Part shown: piece after piece, positions 24,597-33,309 of the stretch
How the letters are laid out: each line of letters begins with the position of its first letter
Position numbering within the stretch: the first letter of the stretch is position 1
From: Glycomyces lechevalierae
GTDB lineage: Bacteria; Actinomycetota; Actinomycetes; Mycobacteriales; Micromonosporaceae
Direction of reading: 5' to 3'
Length of the DNA stretch: 64,000 bases
Assembly (NCBI RefSeq): GCF_027622945.1
Contig: NZ_JAPZVQ010000020.1
Location: 1 to 64,000, forward strand
Made by a program: the position numbers and the translations under genes
The notes under the pieces: generated by a model
What the model saw: only the letters and a program-made list of their open reading frames with translations
What the model was told of the DNA's origin: nothing
Database searches by the model: none

Positions 24597-25513
24597 TCCC
24601 CACGGCCGTGCGCGCTCCGAGCCAACTCCGGATCGGAGCGCGCGCGGTCGGTCGTGCCGCCGCGGACGCTGAGGGCGACGCCGGCCAGAGTCACGGCCAG
24701 GCCGAGCCAGGCGAGAAGCGGGACGGCCGTGCCGAACATCGCCCACGCCCACAGCATGGTCGTGCCCGGGGTCAGGTAGAGCAGGGTCGCGGCGGTCGTG
24801 GCGCCGTTGCGGCGGACCACCGCCCAGTACGAGCCGTATCCGCCGATCCCGGCCAGGACGGTCACGCCCGCGACCGCGCTCCAGAACCCCAGTGAAGCGG
24901 GCGGCGCGAACGCGCCGAGCGGCGCGGAGACCGACGCGAACACCACCGCGGTCGTCAGGAACTGCACCGCGAGCGCGTCGATCGGGCCGAGGCTCGTCGG
25001 GCCGGTCCGCCGCTCGAAGACCGTGGCCGCCACCAGGCTCAGCATCGCGCCGAGCGGCAGGGCGTACGCCCACAGCGGCGCCTCGCCGCCGGAGAAGTCC
25101 GCCGAGACGACCAGTGCGACGCCGCCGAAACCGATCGTCATCCCGCCGATCCGCTTGGCCCTCACCGGTTCCCCGAGCAGGGCGAACGCCGCTGCCGCGG
25201 TCACGACCGGCTGGAGCGCGGCGATGAGCGCCGTCGTCCCCGGATCGACACCGAGCCCGCTGGCGGCGACCACGCCGTATAGGTAGCCGGCCTGCGCGAG
25301 CAGGCCGATCACCACGTGCGCGCCGATGTCGCGGGCCCGCCAGCGCCGGCGCCTCACGAGCAGCCACACCAGTGCGGGCGGCGCCAGGAGCAGGAATCGC
25401 CAGTTCAGGACGGTCAGCGCCGGGGCGTGGCGGGTCGCGAGTTCGGCGCCGATGAAGCCGGAGCTCCACAGCACCACGAAGGCCGCGGCCCAGGCCCGGT
25501 CGAGCGGTTTCAC
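24581..25513 (-). CDS. EamA/DMT family transporter
   Basis: 310 residues and ten membrane helices in two EamA repeats: AAAFVVLWSSGFIGAELATRHAPALTVLNWRFLLLA, and later AVAGVTVLAGIGGYGSYWAVVRRNGATTAATLLYLTPGTTMLWAWAMFG. A metabolite or drug exporter. The GTG at 25513 has GGAGG six bases upstream. Divergent from a tetR gene with two repeated operator-like sequences between them, so probably repressed by that regulator. Confidence 0.92.
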   Translation of the reverse strand: MKPLDRAWAAAFVVLWSSGFIGAELATRHAPALTVLNWRFLLLAPPALVWLLVRRRRWRARDIGAHVVIGLLAQAGYLYGVVAASGLGVDPGTTALIAALQPVVTAAAAFALLGEPVRAKRIGGMTIGFGGVALVVSADFSGGEAPLWAYALPLGAMLSLVAATVFERRTGPTSLGPIDALAVQFLTTAVVFASVSAPLGAFAPPASLGFWSAVAGVTVLAGIGGYGSYWAVVRRNGATTAATLLYLTPGTTMLWAWAMFGTAVPLLAWLGLAVTLAGVALSVRGGTTDRARSDPELARSAHGRGDQLRP

Positions 25514-25533
25514 AGGCGCCTCCACGCGGGTAG

Positions 25534-25576
25534 ACAGATCGGTATACCTACCCTAGTTATACAGGTCGGTATACTT
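25534..25576. promoter_or_regulatory. Two direct operator repeats between eamA and tetR
   Basis: ACAGATCGGTATACCT (25534-25549) and ACAGGTCGGTATACTT (25561-25576) are two copies, 27 bases apart, each centred on the palindrome GTATAC. They occupy the 88-base divergent gap, one near each gene. Confidence 0.7.
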
Positions 25577-25601
25577 CCAGTGGAATCCGAGGAGCAACGC
25601 C

Positions 25602-26174
25602 ATGACGACCGACACCGCAGTCCTCACCCCCGCCGCCCGCCGCATCCTGGCGACCGCGAGCGAGCTGTTCTACCACCGCGGCATCGGCGCGGTCGGCGTC
25701 GACCTCATCGCCGCCGAATCGGGGGTCACCAAGAAGACCATCTACGACCGGTTCGGGTCCAAGGAGAACCTGATCGTCGCCTACCTGCGCGAGCGGGACA
25801 CGCGCTGGCGCGCGGTGGTCGAGCGGCACGTCGCCGCCGCGGGCGGGCCCCGAGAGGCGGTCGTCGCGGTCTTCGACGCACTCGAGGAGTGGACGCGCAC
25901 GGCCGGGGAGCGCGGGTGCGCGCTCATCAACGCCCGTGCGGAACTGGCGACGCCGGAGCATCCGGTGCGGGCGCTGGCCGCCGAGGAGAAGCAGTGGCTG
26001 CTCGCGCGTTTCACCGCGCTGCTGGAGGCGGCCGGGGCCGCCGATCCGGAGGGCGACGCGGTCGAGCTCCTGCTGCTGCACGAGGGCGCGATCGTCATGC
26101 ACGACGTCGGCGAGGTGCCTTCGGCGATCACCCGTGCCCGCGAGGCGGCGCGCCGCTTGATCGACCGGGCCTGA
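25602..26174 (+). CDS. TetR family transcriptional regulator
   Basis: 190 residues. DNA-binding domain ILATASELFYHRGIGAVGVDLIAAESGVTKKTIYDRFGSKENLI; C-terminal ligand domain of the AcrR type with GERGCALINARAEL. Probably represses itself and the divergent EamA exporter through the ACAGRTCGGTATACYT repeats. Confidence 0.93.
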   Translation: MTTDTAVLTPAARRILATASELFYHRGIGAVGVDLIAAESGVTKKTIYDRFGSKENLIVAYLRERDTRWRAVVERHVAAAGGPREAVVAVFDALEEWTRTAGERGCALINARAELATPEHPVRALAAEEKQWLLARFTALLEAAGAADPEGDAVELLLLHEGAIVMHDVGEVPSAITRAREAARRLIDRA

Positions 26175-26177
26175 ACG

Positions 26178-26693
26178 CTACAGCTTCGGGGCCTCGCGCG
26201 GGAGGAGCACGAGCTTGGCCAGCCTGGTCAGGACCGCGACGAGCAGGAAGGCCGGCAGGAGACTCAGGAGTCCGAAGAGGACGATGAGCGGGAGGTACAC
26301 GCCCCAGTCGTCCGATCCGGCGGCCCAGGCCCGGGGCTCGTCGTAGCCGGTGAACATGGAGGCGCGGCCCTCCATCAGGCGCACGTCGGCGGTCTGGCCC
26401 GCTTCGCAGCCGCCCGGGACCTCGATGATGACGTCAGCCGTGGCGGTGCCGTCGTCCCCGGTGACCGTGCCGCGGCACACCTGACCGCCCCTGCCGTCGG
26501 TCACGCTCACCACCGTGGCGGTGCCCGGGGTTCCGGCCTCGCCGTGCGAGGCGCGGTAGCCGTCGGTCAAGGCCATCACGTTGGCGTACAACGCGAGTGG
26601 GAACAGGGAGAGGATGCCGCCGAGCACCAGGAGGATCACGGCGGTGACGGCGGGGTGCGGGCGTTTGGGGGTCTCACCGCGGGCTGCGGCCAT
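26178..26693 (-). CDS. Conserved hypothetical membrane protein, two helices
   Basis: About 171 residues. Hydrophobic segments at TAVILLVLGGILSLFPLALYAN and VYLPLIVLFGLLSLLPAFLLVAVL enclose an external domain with two cysteines (GGQVCRGTV, PGGCEAG). The ATG at 26693 was chosen for its GGAG six bases upstream; an ATG at 26729 is possible. It follows the response regulator by about 50 bases on the same strand. No function is recognised. Confidence 0.72.
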   Translation of the reverse strand: MAAARGETPKRPHPAVTAVILLVLGGILSLFPLALYANVMALTDGYRASHGEAGTPGTATVVSVTDGRGGQVCRGTVTGDDGTATADVIIEVPGGCEAGQTADVRLMEGRASMFTGYDEPRAWAAGSDDWGVYLPLIVLFGLLSLLPAFLLVAVLTRLAKLVLLPREAPKL

Positions 26694-26742
26694 GTCCTGC
26701 TCCGGGGTTCGTCGTTTGACAGAGCTCATCGATTGACGATGC

Positions 26743-27420
26743 TCACCGTTTTACCAGGAGGTAGCGGACCTCGGGGCGGCCGACACTGCCGTAGTGCGGG
26801 CGGCGCTGGGCGATGCCGTTGTCCGCCAGGTATTCGAGGTAGCGGCGAGCGGTGACGCGGGCGATGCCGACGGCGGTCGCGATGGCGGCGGCGGACATGC
26901 CCTCGGCTGCCTCGTCGAGCGCGCGGTTGATGGCGTCCAGGGTGGAAGCGCTGAGGCCCTTGGGAAGTGGGCCCTGGCCGGGCGTGCGCAGTTCGGAGAG
27001 CATCCGGTCGACGTGGTTCTGGCCGCCGACCTCGCCGGGCCCGACGACCTGCTCGCGCCACGCCGCGTAGCTCTCGAGCTTGCCGCGGAACGTCGCGAAC
27101 GTGAAGGGCTTCAACAGGTACTGCATGACGCCGGAGGAGACCGCCGCGCGGACGACCGAGAGGTCCCGCGCGGAGGTCACGGCGATGACGTCGACCGAGG
27201 CCCCGGCGGACCGCAGCGCCGCGCACACCGCCAGGCCGTGCGTGTCCGGCAGGTTGAAGTCGAGCAGCAGCAGGTCGACGGGGTGCCGGGAGCAGAACCG
27301 GATCGCCTCGTTGCCCGAGTGCACGACCCCGGCCACGGTGAACCCGGCGACGCGCTCGACATAGGCCCGGTGGGCTTCGGCGGCCACCGGATCGTCTTCC
27401 ACCACGAGTACGCGGATCAT
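26743..27420 (-). CDS. CitB/DcuR-family response regulator
   Basis: 225 residues. Receiver with VLVVEDDP, phospho-acceptor Asp54 in LLLLDFNLPDTHG, and KPFTFATF. The C-terminal DNA-binding domain ends in GMSAAAIATAVGIARVTARRYLEYLADNGIAQR, as in CitB, DcuR and MalR. Its ATG overlaps the kinase stop by four bases. Expected to activate the divergent DctA carrier in response to C4-dicarboxylates or citrate. Confidence 0.93.
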   Translation of the reverse strand: MIRVLVVEDDPVAAEAHRAYVERVAGFTVAGVVHSGNEAIRFCSRHPVDLLLLDFNLPDTHGLAVCAALRSAGASVDVIAVTSARDLSVVRAAVSSGVMQYLLKPFTFATFRGKLESYAAWREQVVGPGEVGGQNHVDRMLSELRTPGQGPLPKGLSASTLDAINRALDEAAEGMSAAAIATAVGIARVTARRYLEYLADNGIAQRRPHYGSVGRPEVRYLLVKR

Positions 27421-29027
27421 CGGCTTGACGATATCGGTAGCCGGACGGTGAACACGGCGCCGCCGTCGGAAGGGCCGCCGTCTTCGGGGGCGATGCCGTT
27501 GGCGACCTCGATGCCGCCGCCGTAGCGGCGCACGGCCTGCCCGACGAGGGCGAGGCCCAGGCCCCGCCCGTTCTCGGAGGGCTTGGTCGACCAACCGCGG
27601 CGGAAGATGTCCGCGCCGTCCGCGACGCCGGGGCCGGAGTCGGCGACGCGCACGAACAGCTCCCCCGCGTCCGACCGGACGGTGACGGTGACCGTGGGGG
27701 CGCGTTCGGCGGCGTGCTCGACGGCGGCGTCCATCGCGTTGTCGATGAGGTTGCCCAGGATCGTGATCAGGTCGCGCGGGTCGACGCCCTCCCCCGAGTC
27801 CTGCATGGCCGTGTCGGCCGTCAGCACCAGGTCGACGCCGCGTTCGCTGGCCTCGCTCAGCTTCCCGAGGAGCAGCGCGGCGAGCACCGGTTCGGCGACG
27901 GCGCCCACGACGCGGTCGGTGAGCTCCTGCGCGGTCTCGAGCTCGTCGGTCGCCAGCGCGACGGCCCGGTCCACATGGCCGAGTTCGATGAGGGAGATGA
28001 CGGCGTGCAAACGGTTCGCGGACTCGTGGGCCTGGGCGTGCAGGGTGTCCGCGAAGCCGCGGACCGTGTCGAGTTCGCCGGTGAGGTTCTGCAGCTCAGT
28101 GTGGTCGCGGAGGGTGACGGCGTTGCCCATGCGGCGGTCGCGGGAGCGCACCGGCATGGAGTTCACGAGCAGCAGTCGGGTCTCGGTCAGGTGCAGCTCG
28201 TCGCTGCGCGCGTCGGGTGAGGTGAAGGCCGCGGCGAGTTCGTCGGTGAGGCCGAGGTCGGCGACGGGGGTGTCGTGGACGTCGGCGGGCAGGCCGAGCA
28301 GGTCGCGGGCGGCGTCGTTGCAGAGGACGACGCGGCCGTCGCCGCCCACGAGCACGAGCCCTTCCTTGACGGAGTGGAGGATCGCCTCGTAGTACTCGAA
28401 CATGCTGCGCAGTTCGGCGGGGGCGACGCCGCGGGTCTGGCGGCCGAGGCGGGCGCTCACCAGGTAGCTGCCCGCGACGCCCACGACGAGCACGGCGGCC
28501 GCGACCGCGGCGAGCGGCAGGAGGCGCTCGTTGAACTCGGCGGCGATCGCCTCCACGGTGATTCCCGCGGCCACGAGCGCCACGACGTCCCCGTCCTCGT
28601 CGAAGACGGGCACGACCGCCCGCACGGACGGCCCGAGAGTGCCGGTGTAGGTCTCGGTGAAGGCGTGGCCGGCCAGGGCTTGATCGATGTTGCCGATGAA
28701 CGGCTCGCCGATCCGCTCGGGGTCGGGATGGGTGTAGCGGATGCCGTGGGTGTCCATGATCGTGATGAAGTCGACCGCGGTGTCCGCGCGCACCTGCTCG
28801 GCGTAGGGCTGCAGGTCGCGGCTGGGGTCGGGCGTGGCCAGCGCGGCGGTGACGCTCGGGGAGTCGGCGACGGTCTCGGCGACGGCGACGACCGCCTGGC
28901 GGGCCTTGTCGTCGGTCGCGCTTCCCGCATAGTGGTACGCGACGGCCGCGCCCGCGCCGACGAGGAGGCTGACCAGGACGAGTTGCAGCACGAGGAACTG
29001 CCTGGCCAGGGTCCACGGTTTGGTCAC
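27417..29027 (-). CDS. CitA/DcuS-family sensor histidine kinase
   Basis: About 536 residues. A first membrane helix near residues 15-35 (LQLVLVSLLVGAGAAVAYHY), an extracytoplasmic PAS/CACHE sensor (DFITIMDTHGIRYTHPDPERIGEPFIGN, the classic CitA pattern), a second helix (LAAVAAAVLVVGVAGSYLV), a cytoplasmic PAS domain (LHSVKEGLVLVGGDGRVVLCNDAA), a SpoOB-type H box (LHAQAHESANRLHAVISLIELG) and an ATPase domain (NLIDNAMDA, GRGLGLALV). The GTG at 29027 starts VTKPWTLARQ, typical of the family; a GTG at 29042 is possible. Partner of the CitB-like regulator. Confidence 0.92.
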   Translation of the reverse strand: MTKPWTLARQFLVLQLVLVSLLVGAGAAVAYHYAGSATDDKARQAVVAVAETVADSPSVTAALATPDPSRDLQPYAEQVRADTAVDFITIMDTHGIRYTHPDPERIGEPFIGNIDQALAGHAFTETYTGTLGPSVRAVVPVFDEDGDVVALVAAGITVEAIAAEFNERLLPLAAVAAAVLVVGVAGSYLVSARLGRQTRGVAPAELRSMFEYYEAILHSVKEGLVLVGGDGRVVLCNDAARDLLGLPADVHDTPVADLGLTDELAAAFTSPDARSDELHLTETRLLLVNSMPVRSRDRRMGNAVTLRDHTELQNLTGELDTVRGFADTLHAQAHESANRLHAVISLIELGHVDRAVALATDELETAQELTDRVVGAVAEPVLAALLLGKLSEASERGVDLVLTADTAMQDSGEGVDPRDLITILGNLIDNAMDAAVEHAAERAPTVTVTVRSDAGELFVRVADSGPGVADGADIFRRGWSTKPSENGRGLGLALVGQAVRRYGGGIEVANGIAPEDGGPSDGGAVFTVRLPISSSR

Positions 29028-29091
29028 ACACCATGTGTACACGTGCCGATCACGAGACCGAAATGAACAGAATCGTGACTGGCTTCACAGG

Positions 29092-29123
29092 GGGATGGAC
29101 ACTTTTGGAATCCCATCCATCCC
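29092..29123 (+). promoter_or_regulatory. Stem-loop in the dctA leader
   Basis: GGGATGGA (29092-29099) and TCCATCCC (29116-29123) pair across a 16-base loop and end one base before the GAGGAG ribosome site of dctA. It could be a regulator inverted repeat or an RNA hairpin that modulates translation. Confidence 0.4.
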
Positions 29124-29136
29124 TGAGGAGACGAAG

Positions 29137-30498
29137 ATGTCTACGCCACCGCCCCCGAAACGCCGTGATCGCACCCATTACCTGTACCTGGCGGTCATCG
29201 TCGCCGTGGTGCTCGGCATCCTCGTGGGCTTCGCGGTCCCCGAGTTCGCCGTGCAGCTCAAGCCGCTCGGGACGGGCTTCGTCGCCCTCATCAAGATGAT
29301 GATCATCCCGATCATCTTCTGCACGATCGTGCTCGGGATCGGATCGGTCGCGAAGGCGGCGAGCGTCGGGAAGGTCGGGCTCATCGCCTTGGGCTACTTC
29401 CTGCTGATGTCGACGTTCGCGCTGGCGATCGGCCTGGTCGTGGGCAACCTGCTGCACCCGGGCGAGGGCATGCACCTCGACCCGGCGGCGGCCTCCACGG
29501 CGCAGGAGACGGCGGCCGAGGCCGGCGGCCACACCACCGTGGACTTCCTGCTCGGGATCATCCCGGAGAGCCTGGTCTCGGCGTTCACCGAGGGCTCGGT
29601 GCTGCAGGCGCTGCTGGTGGCGCTGCTCGCCGGGTTCGCGCTGCAGCGGATGGGTCCGGCCGGCGAGCCGATCCTGCGCGGCATCGGGCACCTGCAGAAG
29701 CTGGTCTTCCGGGTCCTCGCGATGATCATGTGGGCGGCGCCGATCGGCGCGTTCGGCGCGATCGCGGCCGTGGTCGGCGAGACCGGCTGGGACGCGCTCA
29801 AGAGCCTCGCGGTGATCATGTTCGGCTTCTACGCGACCTGCCTCCTGTTCGTCGTGTGCGTGCTGGGCACGGTGCTGTGGCTCGCGGCCCGCGTCAACCT
29901 GTTCAAGCTGCTGCGCTACCTCGGCCGGGAGTTCCTGCTGATCGTGTCCACCTCGTCTTCGGAGTCGGCGCTGCCGCGGCTCATCGCCAAGATGGAGCAC
30001 CTGGGCGTGAGCAAGCCGGTCGTCGGCATCACCGTGCCGACCGGCTACTCCTTCAACCTGGACGGCACGGCGATCTACCTGACGATGGCGACGCTGTTCA
30101 TCGCCACCGCGCAGGGCGAGCCGCTCGGCCTCGCCGAGCAGATCTCGCTGCTGGTCTTCATGATCATCGCGTCGAAGGGCGCAGCGGGCGTCAGCGGCGC
30201 GGGCATCGCGACCCTCGCCGGGGGCCTGCAGTCCCACCGGCCGGAACTGGTGGACGGCGTGGGCTTCATCCTCGGCATCGACCGGTTCATGTCCGAGGCG
30301 CGGGCGCTGACCAACTTCGCCGGGAACGCCGTCGCGACGGTCCTCATCGGCACGTGGACGCGGCAGTTCGACCGCGAGCAGGCCATGCGGGTCTTCGCCG
30401 GCGACCGACCGTTCAACGAGGCCACCTTGGTCGACGACCACGCCGCGGCCCCTGAGGTGCCGCGCCAGGCGCCTGAGAAGGAGACGGTCCCGGTCTGA
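29137..30498 (+). CDS. dctA: Dicarboxylate/amino acid:cation symporter (DctA/GltP family)
   Basis: 453 residues, SLC1-fold secondary carrier. Motifs: LKPLGTGFVALIKMMIIPIIFCTIVLGIGS, the serine-rich reentrant loop STSSSESALPRLI, GYSFNLDGTAIYLTMATLFIA, KGAAGVSGAGI and MSEARALTNFAGNAVAT. It imports C4-dicarboxylates with protons or sodium. The ATG at 29137 has GAGGAG upstream. The divergent CitAB-type system is its expected regulator. Confidence 0.95.
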   Translation: MSTPPPPKRRDRTHYLYLAVIVAVVLGILVGFAVPEFAVQLKPLGTGFVALIKMMIIPIIFCTIVLGIGSVAKAASVGKVGLIALGYFLLMSTFALAIGLVVGNLLHPGEGMHLDPAAASTAQETAAEAGGHTTVDFLLGIIPESLVSAFTEGSVLQALLVALLAGFALQRMGPAGEPILRGIGHLQKLVFRVLAMIMWAAPIGAFGAIAAVVGETGWDALKSLAVIMFGFYATCLLFVVCVLGTVLWLAARVNLFKLLRYLGREFLLIVSTSSSESALPRLIAKMEHLGVSKPVVGITVPTGYSFNLDGTAIYLTMATLFIATAQGEPLGLAEQISLLVFMIIASKGAAGVSGAGIATLAGGLQSHRPELVDGVGFILGIDRFMSEARALTNFAGNAVATVLIGTWTRQFDREQAMRVFAGDRPFNEATLVDDHAAAPEVPRQAPEKETVPV

Positions 30499-30506
30499 TC
30501 GAGAGG

Positions 30507-30539
30507 ACGGCGGCATCGGGGGAACCCGGTGCCGCCGTT
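30507..30539 (+). terminator. Terminator after dctA
   Basis: A stem of about 14 bp with G-T pairs (ACGGCGGCATCGGG / CCCGGTGCCGCCGTT) and a short loop, eight bases after the stop codon. Confidence 0.7.
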
Positions 30540-30704
30540 CGCGTTCCGTCCGCGCGTGCTTCTGGGGAGGTACGGCGCGGCTGCGCCTTACCTCCTGCGG
30601 GGTAGGGCGATTGCCATCCCGGGGCCGATGCCCCATCGCCACGACGGCGGCAGACTCCACGGCGTGCGGCGGCGGGCCGCACTGAGTCGTGAGGGGTGTG
30701 CTCG

Positions 30705-31121
30705 GTGAAGGTGTTCTTCCTGGGGTGGACGCGGTTCGTCGTCGTCCTCCTCGTGCTCCAGGTCGGCCTGGCCGGCTGGGGAGCGGTCTCGGGCGGCGGG
30801 GAGCGCGTCATGCGGTTCATCGCCCACGCCGGCAACGGCGGCATGCTCATATTCTGGCTCATGCTGTCCGTGGTCTTCGCGCTCATCGCCCGGCCCGGCT
30901 GGCAGACCGTGCTGCTGACCGCCTTGTCCGCGTTCATGATCCTGATGCAGGGCGCGTTCGCCTACGGCTTCGGCACCTCGGGGACGCTCGGCGGCGTCGG
31001 CATCGCGCTGCACGCGCTCAACGGCCTCGGCATCCTCACCCTGCAGTTGATCGTGGCCCGGCGGGCCAAGCGGGCGGTCGACGCGAAGCGCGCCCTGCGA
31101 GCGGAAGGAGTCCCGGCATGA
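30705..31121 (+). CDS. Four-helix membrane protein, first of a paralogous pair
   Basis: 138 residues with four hydrophobic helices: FVVVLLVLQVGLAGWGA, GMLIFWLMLSVVFALIA, TVLLTALSAFMILMQGAFAYG and HALNGLGILTLQLIVAR. It resembles the DUF6220-like family. The GTG at 30705 has GAGGGG eight bases upstream. It overlaps the second gene by four bases, and the two share the HALNGL motif and the same helix layout. Function unknown. Confidence 0.83.
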   Translation: MKVFFLGWTRFVVVLLVLQVGLAGWGAVSGGGERVMRFIAHAGNGGMLIFWLMLSVVFALIARPGWQTVLLTALSAFMILMQGAFAYGFGTSGTLGGVGIALHALNGLGILTLQLIVARRAKRAVDAKRALRAEGVPA

Positions 31122-31525
31122 ACCGCGTCTTCACGATGATTCTGCGGGTCTGGATGGTCCTGCTGCTGGCGCTGCTGGTCGTCCAGTTCGGACTGGCGGG
31201 GTTCGGCGTCGGCTACGGCGGGGCGCTGGACGACGGCTTCGAGGGGCACTTCCGCCTCGGCAACCTGCTGCTGTACCTCTACGCGGCCGCGATCCTGCTC
31301 GCCCTCGCGGCGCGGGTCGGCGCGCGTATCACGTGGCTGACCGCGTTGGGCGCCTTCATGATCGCGTTCCAGCATCTGCTGGCGATCCTCAACGTGCCCG
31401 CGACGCTGTGGGGCCAGTCCCTGTTCCTGGTCCACGCCCTCAACGGGCTGGCGCTCATCTTCCTGACCTATCGGATCGGCAGGCTGGTGCGGGCGCGGCG
31501 ACCTCAGCCGGTACCGGCCGCATAG
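31118..31525 (+). CDS. Four-helix membrane protein, second of a paralogous pair
   Basis: 135 residues, same topology as the preceding gene: VVQFGLAGFGVGYGG, FRLGNLLLYLYAAAILLALAARV, GAFMIAFQHLLAIL and LVHALNGLALIFLTYRIGRLV. The ATG at 31118 follows GGAAGGAG. The tandem overlap suggests the two form a heteromeric membrane complex. No catalytic residues are obvious. Confidence 0.83.
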   Translation: MNRVFTMILRVWMVLLLALLVVQFGLAGFGVGYGGALDDGFEGHFRLGNLLLYLYAAAILLALAARVGARITWLTALGAFMIAFQHLLAILNVPATLWGQSLFLVHALNGLALIFLTYRIGRLVRARRPQPVPAA

Positions 31526-31528
31526 CCG

Positions 31529-31559
31529 CCCTGCGAAGCGCGGTGCGCGCTTCGCAGGG
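31529..31559. terminator. Terminator between convergent genes
   Basis: A 13-bp stem (CCCTGCGAAGCGC / GCGCTTCGCAGGG) with a five-base loop, serving the membrane pair and possibly the opposing secreted-protein gene. Confidence 0.85.
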
Positions 31560-31566
31560 GAGTCCG

Positions 31567-31878
31567 CTAGCGGTGCCAGCCGTAGTAGCAGTTGGCGGGC
31601 CCGCCGTCGTAGTAGGCGTACGTGGTGCGCCAGGTGTTGTACGGCGAGTCGCCGGCGTTGAGGTTGTTCATGCCGGGCCGGACGCAGAAGTGGTCGTCGT
31701 CGCCGAAGACGTGCTCGACCGTGAGCATCACGGTGGTGTCGCCGCAGTGGTGGTAGTCCTGCGTGCCGTCGCCCTGCCAGCCGCAGTCCGCGGCGGAGGC
31801 GGGGGCCGCGAGGGCCAGGCTCCCCGCGACCGCCAGCGCGGCGGCGAGCAGGGAGCCCGAGGTTCGGATCATCCGCAT
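31567..31878 (-). CDS. Small secreted protein of unknown function
   Basis: 103 residues. A Sec signal peptide (LLAAALAVAGSLALAAPASA) gives a mature protein of about 75 residues with four cysteines (DCGWQGDGTQDYHHCGD, HFCVRPG, NCYYGWHR), probably two disulfides. It resembles the DUF6355-type small secreted proteins of actinomycetes. Start ATG at 31878; the ribosome site is weak. Function unknown. Confidence 0.78.
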   Translation of the reverse strand: MRMIRTSGSLLAAALAVAGSLALAAPASAADCGWQGDGTQDYHHCGDTTVMLTVEHVFGDDDHFCVRPGMNNLNAGDSPYNTWRTTYAYYDGGPANCYYGWHR

Positions 31879-31947
31879 GGATTCCGTCCGTTCGTGTCTA
31901 GTGTGGAATGTCGCCGTGCAAGCTAGCACATTCCGCGCTTTTCACTA

Positions 31948-33171
31948 CTAAAGGGACGGTTCCAGGAGGTCGGTCGTGAGCGACGGCTCCAGCGTGCCGT
32001 CGTCGAGCTTGTCGTCGGCCGGGCAGCGGCCGGCCTCGACGTAGCGTTCGCGGAACTCGGCCAGCGCGGTCTGCAGGCGCGGCGGCGCCTCCATGCGCTG
32101 CACGGCCTTCTCGGCGATGGCGAAGCACTCGCGGGCGACCTCGGCGAGCTCGGCGTCGGCGAGGGCCGAGCGGGCGGCGCGCTCCCAGACCGGCGGCAGC
32201 GGCTGCGTGCCGTCGCCGCACAGGACCGAGGTGGCGTCGTACGCGGCCTCGGCGGCGGCCGGGTCGTCCGCGAGGACGGTGGCGAGCACGGCGGGCACGA
32301 TCCAGCCGTCGCCGTCCTGCTGGTCGATCATGCGCAGTTCGAGCCAGCCGCGCGGGCGCACGGGCGGGAACAGCGTGGTCATGTGGTACTTGAGGTCGTC
32401 GAGCGTGGGCCGGCCGCCGTCGAGGCCGTCGCGGATCCACGCGCGCATCGTGAGGCCGGGCGGGACCGCCCAGGACTTCGGCGGTTCGCAGCGGCGGCAC
32501 ATGACCTCGGAATCCAGGACGTACCGGGCGTAGTCGGCGCGCAGGTCCCCCCGGTCGGAGATCGGCTCGCCCCAGTCGGGGACGATCTTGTACCAGAGGG
32601 CCAGTCGGGTGGACTTCCAGCCGCTGGCGCGCCCGTCGAGGACCGGCGAGTTCGCGAAGGCGCTCGCGAAGACCGGGCCGAGGCGGTGGAGGAGGTCCCA
32701 GCGGCGCCGCAGCCCGTTCGGGCCCTCCTCGCCGGCGTCGAGGTTGACCTGGACGGAGGCGGTGCCGCACATGACCATGCGGCCCCAGGGCCCGGTGCGG
32801 TCGTAGAAGGCCTCCATGGTGCGGTACCGCTCTTCGTCGATCTGACGCTGGGGATGGCGGTTGCCGTCGAACCCGCCGCCGAGGACGGCCTGGCCGCGTT
32901 CGGCGAGGGCCCCCGCGAGGGCGGCCTGGTCGGCCTCGACGGCTGTGACGCAGGAGGCGAGGTCGTCGGCGGGCAGGGAGCTGAGCTCCACCTGGCCGCC
33001 GGCCTCGCGGGTGACCTTGCCGCCGTAAGGCAGGTCCCAGGCGGTCTCGGCGTCGTCGCGCGGGTCGACCAGCCATTCGAGTTCGAGGCCGACGCGCCGT
33101 GCGGGGCCGGTGGTGAAGCCGGTGCGGCCGATGTGGGCCGCCGCCTCGCGTTCGGTGATTGCCGTGGTCAT
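31948..33171 (-). CDS. egtA: Glutamate-cysteine ligase EgtA (ergothioneine pathway)
   Basis: 407 residues of the actinobacterial glutamate-cysteine ligase family that makes gamma-glutamylcysteine, the sulfur donor for EgtB. Motifs: GLELEWLVD, GGQVELSS, TASVQVNLDAGEE, GWKSTRLALWYKI, LKYHMTTLFPPVRPRGWLELRMIDQQ. Start ATG at 33171. The usual egtB, egtC and egtD neighbours are absent here, so they must lie elsewhere or the product serves another purpose. A repeated EPSL near the C-terminus is a small oddity. Confidence 0.88.
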   Translation of the reverse strand: MTTAITEREAAAHIGRTGFTTGPARRVGLELEWLVDPRDDAETAWDLPYGGKVTREAGGQVELSSLPADDLASCVTAVEADQAALAGALAERGQAVLGGGFDGNRHPQRQIDEERYRTMEAFYDRTGPWGRMVMCGTASVQVNLDAGEEGPNGLRRRWDLLHRLGPVFASAFANSPVLDGRASGWKSTRLALWYKIVPDWGEPISDRGDLRADYARYVLDSEVMCRRCEPPKSWAVPPGLTMRAWIRDGLDGGRPTLDDLKYHMTTLFPPVRPRGWLELRMIDQQDGDGWIVPAVLATVLADDPAAAEAAYDATSVLCGDGTQPLPPVWERAARSALADAELAEVARECFAIAEKAVQRMEAPPRLQTALAEFRERYVEAGRCPADDKLDDGTLEPSLTTDLLEPSL

Positions 33172-33309
33172 GTCGCCTCATCCTCCGTGCTCGTGTGCGG
33201 TGGCAGAAGGGCAGCGGCCGGTTCCGGCCGGTGGTCAAGAGTGTTCCCCGCCGCGCGGCGCGGTATGCGCACGGGCGTTCGCCATCACGTGCCGTTACGA
33301 GGATACGGT

